Shown: positions 59,001 through 64,000 of the stretch, piece after piece
Layout: every line of letters begins with the position of its first letter
Position numbering within the stretch: position 1 is the stretch's first letter
NCBI GenBank assembly: GCA_032718475.1
Contig: JAUCBJ010002740.1
Span: forward strand, 1-64,000
From: Nemertoderma westbladi
Lineage: Eukaryota; Xenacoelomorpha; Nemertodermatida; Nemertodermatidae
Direction of reading: 5' to 3'
DNA length: 64,000 bases
Translations under genes and position numbers: made by a program
The notes under the pieces: generated by a model
Seen by the model: only the letters and a program-made list of their open reading frames with translations
Told to the model about the DNA's origin: nothing
Databases searched by the model: none

Positions 59001-61349
59001 CATGATGGCACTGATAGTTGTCATGATGGCGTTTCTAGTATTCCACTATTCCATCATCTTTTATACTACTGTATATATATTTTTTGTTATTCTTAAAGAG
59101 GAAGTTACTATTCCAGCGACATTCGTAAGCGAGAAAGTTGGACCCAGTGGACCTGAAGCCAAATGCGGATACGATATCAACGTGAGTTACGAGCAGGGCG
59201 AGGATGAAGTGCGTGCTATCATAGACAGGTCGATCAGCTGCATCCAAACCATAACTATATCATCCAAAGGCATTTACAGCCCCGATCTGTGTTTTGCCGA
59301 TCGTGATGGCAACAAGCATCCATTCGATGTCTGGACCAATACAAAGTGCAGTCAGAGCACTACTGAATGTCTCGAGACCATTGTTGTTGAAGACAAGAAC
59401 TTACTGCCCGTCACGAAATTGCAGGTTGGGGATACCGGTTCGTCCAGTGAGGTGATATACAGCGAGACTGTCAGTGACATAGTCTGCAAAAAGGCAGGTT
59501 AGTTTGTTTGTTGTCAGATGCACACCACAGTTAGATGCGCAAATGGACCGCAAATAAAAACGTGATCCCCAACTCATATAAAATAAAGTTTTGTTCATTG
59601 TTTTGGTTAGAAAACACTAACACTGCAATCTGCTCATTAATGTTTTAAATTAAATTAAATTAAATTAAGGTTTTAAACCCTCTAATCACATTTGGTGTTT
59701 GTGGTAATTTTGCGCCATTAACTCCAGTTGCACTATTAATTGATTGCAATCCTTATTTATGTGCAGGTTTGTTAAAGTGTTCATTAACAATTTATTCGTT
59801 TTTGACGCCCCTTGGCGACCAGAGCCAACATTTTATTTTTGACTTAAAATGCTATTCCTTCTTATGCTTTATTTTCAGAAGTACTGATAGTAACCTGTTT
59901 TTTGGAATCAACAATTGTCGATTACGTGATAAAATTCGAGAAAATTTTTTTCGTTACCTTTTAAGGAAAATACCGCGAATTATCAAAATATATTTCAAAT
60001 TGTCAAAAAAACGGCTGCATTTCACGTAAAACAAGTTATAACAGATTAATAATGGCAATACTAAAAACACAGCTCGAATTTATTATTGCGCGCACGACTA
60101 GCTTATTTGATACAAAAAAGTAAAAATTTGTTTAAACATTTAAAATTGCACAGGAGTAGTAATTATAAAATGAAAAAATGCTATTCCGAGATAATTTCCT
60201 TTAAATTTTGAACCTTCCCACGCAAAAACTGTCTGTTAATATGTAAGAATGTCTGTCAATATATGTATATCTAGCTACAAGAAAGCACCAAACAATGCTG
60301 AGATTTTTGCTATGGTGGTTTTCCTGGTCGCTGATTTCATTTCTGAGGTCAGTTTTCTCTTTTAATGACTTTAGTTTTCTGTATGTCTGTTTGTCGGTCA
60401 GTTTGACTGTCCGAAGGTCTGTCTTTCAAAATGTAAGAAAATGGCACACCACCATTTAGCCATAAGTTCAGCTACAGGGGTTGTCCTGGTCGCAAAATTC
60501 ATTTCTGATTTCAGTTTTTACATTTGATGGCTTTCAAACTATCTGTCTTTGACAGTAAATGACTTTTACGTAAACTGAATTACTTTATCTGGGCTCCAGT
60601 TGCTACTGTACCATCCTGGAATCTGGTGTCCTAATATGAGAGGCTCGTGTTACTCATCATTAACCAATGCAACAATTGATAATTTCGAGAACTCCCCCTT
60701 AAATCTTACATTTTGTAAACTCCTCATCCAGTAAGCCTCCAGTCCCGCCTAAAGAGTCTGGGGTTGAGAAATTCAGTGCAAAATCTCCTGGTCGAAATGT
60801 GCGGGGCGAAATGTCATACGGGGCGAAAAGGTCCGGAGACCAAATAGTGTAGTAAGAAAGGTCAGCGACAAAAATTGGGAACGAAAAGTCCGCAATGACC
60901 AGAGATAGTAGAGGTCTGAGTTGTTAATTATCCCGTCATTGTTTCATACAGGAAGGTTGACAATTCCCGCAACACTCGTAAGCGAGAAGGTTGGACCAAA
61001 TGGTCCTGAAGCCAAGTGCGGATACGATATCAACGTGAGTTATGAGAAGAGCGATGCGGAACTGCGCGCTCTGATAGACGCAGCCTACAGCTGCCACCAA
61101 GTCGTTACCACCTCAACCCAATACATCTACAGCCCCGATCTGTGTTTTGTTGATCGTGATGGCAACAAGCATCCATTCGATGTCTGGACCAATACAAAGT
61201 GCAGTCAGAGCACTACTGAATGTCTCGAGTTCATAGTAGTTGACGATAAGAAGTTACTTCCCATCACGAAATTGGCGGTTGGGGATACCGGTTCGTCCAA
61301 TGAGGTGATCTACAGTGAGAGTGTCAGTGAGATAGTCTGCGACGTCTAA
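35032..61349 (+). CDS. Secreted ShKT protein with four tandem six-cysteine modules (six exons)
   Basis: Exon model: 35032-35092, 37049-37165, 37331-37726, 48440-48853, 59099-59497, 60952-61349. All introns are GT-AG and all are phase 1, and the model gives an uninterrupted 594-residue product. Residues 1-20 are a signal peptide, 21-59 a ShKT domain, and 60-191, 192-329, 330-462 and 463-594 four copies of one module that I do not recognise. Each module has six cysteines at matching positions. A secreted, disulfide-rich product is expected; ShKT domains occur in secreted enzymes, matrix proteins and channel-modulating peptides, so function is not inferred from the domain alone. Introns are unusually large (up to 10.7 kb) and packed with minisatellites. 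A possible poly(A) signal aataaa lies at 61673. Additional unseen exons cannot be excluded. Confidence 0.82.
35927..36575 (+). repeat. Diverged tandem repeat in intron 1 (165-180-bp family)
   Basis: Copies of the family seen at 18740-19350, each with ccagtctRccgctagRKgg, then aatgtctgaaagtg, then a pyrimidine-rich stretch. About four copies are present in intron 1 of the ShKT-repeat gene. Confidence 0.75.
37049..37165 (+). CDS. Exon 2: ShKT domain
   Basis: Acceptor attacag and donor gttagt; 117 bases, phase 1 at both ends. The cysteine spacing is C-x6-C-x8-C-x10-C-x3-C-x2-C, which fits the ShKT family (disulfides 1-6, 2-4, 3-5 in known members). The exon codes for the whole domain and nothing else, the usual arrangement for shuffled extracellular modules. 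I could not place the Lys-Tyr pair of channel-blocking members, so a toxin role is not supported. Confidence 0.85.
37331..37726 (+). CDS. Exon 3: six-cysteine module, copy 1
   Basis: 396 bases, phase 1 at both ends; acceptor cctaaag, donor gttagt. Module landmarks: FTIPATF near the start, EAKCGYDINVSY, IYSPDLCFADRDGN, HPFDVWTNTKCSQS, TECLET, VGDTGSSNEVIYSE and a terminal D-C. The six cysteines are module residues 23, 48, 65 and three in the C-terminal half. Bases 37447-37503 (module residues 40-58) form the segment most different among copies. The 40-bp minisatellite begins within about 10 bases of the donor. Confidence 0.85.
37736..46330 (+). repeat. 40-bp minisatellite in intron 3 (about 215 units)
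   Basis: Units such as gtttgttagtggacaccagg followed by atagtttatcggcttactgt, with recurring variants (aatgggcaccaggagag, gatagttgatcag, ataggc). A higher-order duplication is visible: about 39270-41370 recurs at about 41389-43488 with a 2118-bp shift (rare variants gagttaacggg at 40111 and 42229; aaacccccatag at 41301 and 43419). A third partial copy follows (aaacccccatag at 45097). Short open frames inside are repeat artefacts. Confidence 0.97.
46331..48439. other. Remainder of intron 3
   Basis: Non-coding. G-rich tract at 46364-46407, C19 at 46988-47006, an aatcccgatcccgatt/aatatcgggatt inverted pair near 46530-46560, and the long hairpin at 47494-47582. Confidence 0.6.
47494..47582. repeat. 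Perfect 41-bp inverted repeat with 7-nt spacer
   Basis: Arms 47494-47534 and 47542-47582 are exact reverse complements (inner ends taagtaatgtcc and ggacattactta), with spacer ccttagt. An outer, looser inverted pair (ttttattccaaaatt near 47366, aattttggaataaaa near 47825) suggests this is the centre of a foldback element of about 480 bp. Confidence 0.92.
48440..48853 (+). CDS. Exon 4: six-cysteine module, copy 2
   Basis: 414 bases, phase 1 at both ends; acceptor ctacag, donor gttagt. It starts with six extra residues (VDVGVG region) before FTIPATF. The same six cysteines and landmark motifs as copy 1 are present. The variable segment reads AMIDKADICRQTITTSTKG. Position HPFD is preceded by DGIK where the other copies have DGNK. 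Confidence 0.85.
48854..49232. other. Intron 4, proximal part
   Basis: G27 tract at 48889-48915, then AT-rich sequence up to the 25-bp array. The phrase gcatatcttatcttcttctt (48942-48961) recurs at 51551-51570, on the other side of the array. Confidence 0.6.
49233..51310 (+). repeat. 25-bp minisatellite in intron 4 (about 83 units)
   Basis: Units of the form caccccaaccccactctcta plus five bases. Because 25 is not a multiple of 3 and no stop falls in any register, all three plus-strand frames stay open for most of the array, giving overlapping frames up to 701 codons with the same shifted peptide. Variant units (gcagcaccccagcc, gcaac, gtaac) recur at about 300-bp intervals (49914, 50214, about 50463), showing multi-unit duplication. 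Not a gene. Confidence 0.96.
51311..51640. other. Intron 4 spacer
   Basis: AT-rich, no gene. It includes the gcatatcttatcttcttctt phrase also found before the 25-bp array. Confidence 0.5.
51650..53045 (+). mobile_element. Decayed non-LTR retrotransposon RT in intron 4
   Basis: Broken RT with recognisable pieces: LLDVCNRMLKAEELPPIWTKGQL (51905-51970), MILYKIRPHIEKLLRQS (52056-52106), QNGFRPNRSPIAQILALWML (52320-52380), and LPAVLIFVDIKKLFDYFHR (52910-52970), a variant of motif A with FVD. Frames change several times. The order and wording resemble RTE/CR1-like LINEs (from memory). A 209-bp insertion at 52106-52314 splits the RT between RQS and QNGF. Inactive. Confidence 0.75.
52106..52314. mobile_element. 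Small TIR element inserted in the RT relic
   Basis: The ends catggaatgctatataga (52106-52123) and tctatatagcattccatg (52297-52314) are perfect 18-bp inverted repeats. The flanks carry gtcagag at 52099-52105 and 52315-52321 (8 bp if the shared c is counted). The left end is itself a palindrome with 52125-52142, so three copies of the terminal sequence occur in 209 bp. The interior is non-coding. Confidence 0.85.
53046..53993. other. Intron 4 spacer
   Basis: No gene. A fragment gcttttctaaccaa near 53145 resembles one near 9720. Confidence 0.45.
54005..55185. repeat. 21-bp minisatellite in intron 4 (about 55 units)
   Basis: Units built on ggccacacggaaggattcaa plus one base. Because 21 is a multiple of 3, frames on both strands stay open and read as heptads (GHTEGFN, MATRKDS, and VWPLNPS on the minus strand). 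The odd junction aagtttaaatggcctcacgg appears at about 54056 and again at 54602 (546 bp, 26 units), so about half the array was duplicated as a block. Not a gene. Confidence 0.96.
55200..56590 (-). mobile_element. Decayed non-LTR retrotransposon RT, minus strand, intron 4
   Basis: Read on the minus strand: MDIQDAFDNVGRSHLFKK (motif A, about 55960-56010), VVKGGSLISH (about 55825-55855), a YADDI catalytic box at 55700-55714, and a downstream LWNSYAKPVLLYN stretch (about 55330-55375). An upstream frame at 56340-56576 may belong to the same element. Frames are interrupted. The motif wording is closest to Jockey/R1-type LINEs (from memory). It lies opposite in orientation to the host gene. Confidence 0.75.
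56591..57790. other. Intron 4, repeat fragments
   Basis: Contains the dispersed gtggggcgagccacgaagt motif at 56797 and a short tandem cgttctgt run at 56853-56882. No gene. Confidence 0.5.
57795..58110 (+). repeat. Two-copy tandem repeat, about 165 bp
   Basis: Two diverged copies (57810-57950 and 57972-58110) share gatcgtc, tgcgtttaRgaaa, gaYgagtactgcgttKa and ataaaccacctggctt. Confidence 0.75.
58111..59098. other. Intron 4, distal part
   Basis: G14 at 58182-58195 and a 24-bp unit (actgatagttgtcatgatgg) repeated three times at about 58968-59030, just upstream of exon 5. No gene. Confidence 0.55.
59099..59497 (+). CDS. Exon 5: six-cysteine module, copy 3
   Basis: 399 bases, phase 1 at both ends; acceptor cttaaag, donor gttagt. 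It has the same six cysteines and landmarks as the other copies, with KVGPSGPEAKC in place of KVGPNGPEAKC and the variable segment AIIDRSISCIQTITISSKG. The open frame extends upstream into the intron through a repeat; that part is not expected to be coding because the acceptor aligns the module boundary with the other copies. Confidence 0.85.
59498..60951. other. Intron 5
   Basis: Non-coding. Around 60190-60560 are two copies of the gtctgtc/aaaatgtaag repeat family, also seen inverted near 12660-12905. Confidence 0.55.
60952..61349 (+). CDS. Exon 6: six-cysteine module, copy 4, and stop
   Basis: Acceptor cataacag-like (catacag), phase 1 start, ending at TAA 61347-61349 directly after the final cysteine and two residues. 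Six cysteines conserved. Differences cluster in the variable segment (ALIDAAYSCHQVVTTSTQY) and in EKSD for EQGD. The stop follows the sixth cysteine with almost no tail, so the protein ends on a module boundary. Confidence 0.87.
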
Positions 61350-63269
61350 TTCTATTTATTCTGTTGGTCATGAGCTCATGGTGATAGATAACTTGGTGAC
61401 CGGTTTTTTTTGTTTCTTTGTGCAGATCAGCTACATATACCTGCTACATATAATTTTGGTTGTCAAAATGCTTCACCAAAGAACTTTAGTGTTCAAAGCG
61501 GTTCATTAAATATATAGAAAATTTGGTGTTCAAAATGCTCAATTATTGTACTTGTTTTTGCCTGTAATGGAATAGTGGTGCTTTTCTGCTACAGTAGACA
61601 ACGCATTCTTTGCTGGGTGTTGGTGTGTAGCAATTAGTAAATTAATATATATATAATTATTATATAATAATCAATAAATAATTTTATTATATATTATGTG
61701 GTTGTTATCAAATAAGAGGCCAACCCGCTACTGTTGGGTTAAATAGATACAGGTATACGGGGTATACGGGGATACGGGTAAATAGATACACAGCTAGAGT
61801 TGCGGCACTATAAGTCCATAGTGGAGCCTTATTTTACCCCGGTTTTGTTAAAGCCACAAAACTCCATTACTCTTGTAAGGAACTCGTAGGGGTATCCCCG
61901 TGTCGCGCAAAGGTCCTGGTAGTCTACTTTTGTTCTGTGGAATGTCCAGGGGGTACGTGAGAGTCTATAGAAGCGGAGAAGTTGGTCTCGTACGACTAGG
62001 AAAAATAGCATAATTTAGGATAAATAACTCCCCGGGGACCCTCTCACTCCAGGACAAGCTCTACAGCGTCCAGTTATATATGTATAGGTATTAATTAGGA
62101 TTGAAACAAAGAACTCTAATCATTTGCCTGCTTACTTTTATTCCGAATATTATTGGCAGGAGTTGATGAATTTGGCTGTCATATAATACCGTAACCCTTT
62201 AACCTTACCCGGTCTATATTCCCATACATTATACATTAATAACAAACCTAAACCATATAGATATAATAACAAACCATTATTATAGAAATATTTTGGCAAT
62301 AAGAGTAAGCAGAGATTTATGATTTCACATTGTCTTAGGGACAGTTTGGGGCCTCTGGTTGTGACCAGTCAACCCATTATTCCTGTTGTTTTCTCACGAG
62401 GTTTAATACCGTAATAATGTAGAGCCTTTTGGTCAACTTGTCTTCCAAGAACTCGTTGGCCAAGTTATAAAACAACACCAATTTATTATTAGAACACCCA
62501 TCAATTAATAGTTCCCCATTGAATATTACAAACAACTGCGGGGTAACTCTTTATACAGTATAATTGTCCTTTAAATTATGATAACCTATTATATTGAAAG
62601 TGATGTTTATTAAATTATACTGTACTATATACATTTTAAAGATGGAGGAGAGCTTTATAGCTGTTTTACTTTTAATTCCTACTTTGTGGAATATTTTAGA
62701 AATACACAACACTGCTGATTGTTCAACATTGGGAGTTAGTGTGGCTCCTTCTCGCCTTACAGTTAACCGCAGTCGAGAGAGGAGCCTCCGGATTGGCCAG
62801 ACCATGGTGTTTCATGTTTACCGATAACTTTACATACTTTACTATTCTAGAAAGCCTTGAGGAAATGTAAAATGGTTAATTCAATAGATAGCTGTAAAAT
62901 AGCACTTTATAACATTTTTATAATAACGAATAATAATTATATGCTGCCATATTTAACATTATGGCTAGAGATAAATAAGTATTTCAATAAAATAATGTTA
63001 ATTTTAAAATGTAGACTATAGCGCAGAGTGTTGCAATATTGTAACAGTAATTATAAGGATAGGCAAAGGCGATACTTTATAGTCATGCAATTTAGGCCGA
63101 CATCGTAATCATTTTCTAGAATATTTCAATCTTCTATGTAGCTAAACGGTATATTTTCGCTATTATAGGATATTTATATATTTTTTGGTAAACACTGAAA
63201 TATTGTAACTTTATTTGGGTACCAAACACACAACATTAATTCATCAAACTTCACGAGTATTCAGTCCCC
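61350..63269. other. 3' flank and intergenic region
   Basis: The likely 3' UTR of the ShKT-repeat gene runs to a candidate poly(A) signal aataaa at 61673-61678. Beyond it, a short direct repeat (ggtatacgggg) lies near 61752. The open frames at 61829-62011 and 62551-62827 show no recognisable domain. Confidence 0.45.
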
Positions 63270-63896
63270 ATGGAAGTATGTAAGAAATATCTTCATGGAA
63301 AACAAAAAAGTCAGACATCTGGACAAAAACATCGGGTAGCTGGAGAGACAAAATCATCGGAAATAGGAAGAACTGACATCGATAAATTTAATCGATACTG
63401 TAAGAGATTCAATGCTGACAAACCCCCATGGGTGGTTGGGAGGCGTGCGAAAGTAATGCACTGCGAAAACTCGAGTAAAAATGATGCCACGATGAAATGT
63501 TATGAAATAACTGACAGCTGTTTATATACTGATTCTAGAATTCGTAATCCTTCTGGGCTAAGCGTAGAAGGGCATGGATGTAAGACAGAAGACTTGTACA
63601 AACACAACCTCCGAACTCGTCTCTGCAATAGTATCTCTCCGCTCCATCTGCTTCCATCTAAACCCAATCAGCATAACTTTCTGTCCGCCTCTCGACATGA
63701 ACATTCGCACTCTTGTAAACCACTCACCAGCTACCGTAGTAACGGCGGTTTCGCGACCTGTGCTACCCGAAGACTCCCCAGTGCCACGTTGCTATACAGT
63801 TGTCCGACAGACAGTCCGGGCTCGTTTACGCGGGATAGCCCAATTACTCCAGACAGAGGCAGTGATGAGTCGGGGTTCTATTCAGATCATTATTAA
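63270..63896 (+). CDS. Uncharacterised 208-residue protein
   Basis: ATG to TAA uninterrupted, in DNA visibly richer in GC than its AT-rich flanks, which favours coding. The first 40 residues are basic (MEVCKKYLHGKQK then GQKHR), followed by a PPWVVGRRAKV stretch and several scattered cysteines and histidines without a zinc-finger spacing that I recognise. The C-terminus is Ser/Asp-rich and ends SGFYSDHY. No signal peptide and no membrane segment. An overlapping frame at 63574-63903 is taken to be a shadow. It could be a complete small gene or one exon of a larger one. No family recognised. Confidence 0.4.
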   Translation: MEVCKKYLHGKQKSQTSGQKHRVAGETKSSEIGRTDIDKFNRYCKRFNADKPPWVVGRRAKVMHCENSSKNDATMKCYEITDSCLYTDSRIRNPSGLSVEGHGCKTEDLYKHNLRTRLCNSISPLHLLPSKPNQHNFLSASRHEHSHSCKPLTSYRSNGGFATCATRRLPSATLLYSCPTDSPGSFTRDSPITPDRGSDESGFYSDHY

Positions 63897-64000
63897 TTAT
63901 TAACAGATATATTTTATATTAAATTATTAAATTTTATCAAAGTGTAATGTGTGTATAAATTGGGAAGTTACCCTACGACGTCCCTCGTGTAAAATGTCAC

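Overview
The window reads as nuclear DNA of an invertebrate animal. Genes are sparse, and exons are small and split by GT-AG introns. The one clear multi-exon gene has symmetric phase-1 exons. Non-LTR reverse transcriptases, tRNA-derived SINEs, hAT-type and other inverted-repeat elements, long poly(C/G) tracts and very large minisatellites fill the rest. No prokaryotic operon structure is visible. The frequent short motifs taccggta and aggcctac are a genomic signature, but I cannot name the species. A NHERF-type PDZ protein and an FGF-like beta-trefoil protein support a metazoan source.

Layout. 1-2.4 kb: decayed non-LTR retrotransposon. 3.8-4.4 kb: inverted-repeat element. 4.8 kb: SINE-like tRNA relic. 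5.07-6.47 kb: forty identical 35-bp repeats. 7.4-8.2 kb (-): FGF-like gene with a PGY/Q-rich tail. 11.6-12.4 kb (-): single-PDZ NHERF-like gene. 13.3 kb: inverted repeat around a poly-C tract. 14.4-16.2 kb: two hAT-type non-autonomous elements, each with a perfect 8-bp target duplication. 18.7-19.8 kb: diverged tandem repeats. 21.7-32.6 kb: a duplicated block, each copy being about 300 bp upstream sequence, a putative signal-peptide exon and a huge 41-bp minisatellite, with a 14-bp-TSD SINE between them. 32.6-34.5 kb: a 63-bp satellite matching the tail of that SINE in reverse orientation. 35.0-61.4 kb (+): a six-exon gene for a secreted protein. 63.3-63.9 kb: uncharacterised ORF.

The main gene (35032-61349) encodes a signal peptide, one six-cysteine ShKT domain and four tandem copies of an approximately 132-residue six-cysteine module that I do not recognise. 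Its introns carry a roughly 215-unit 40-bp minisatellite, an 83-unit 25-bp minisatellite, a 21-bp minisatellite and two dead reverse transcriptases. The four modules are nearly identical except for a short segment of about 20 residues, which makes this the best candidate here for an undescribed protein system. Long open frames inside the minisatellites are artefacts of stop-free repeat units, not genes.
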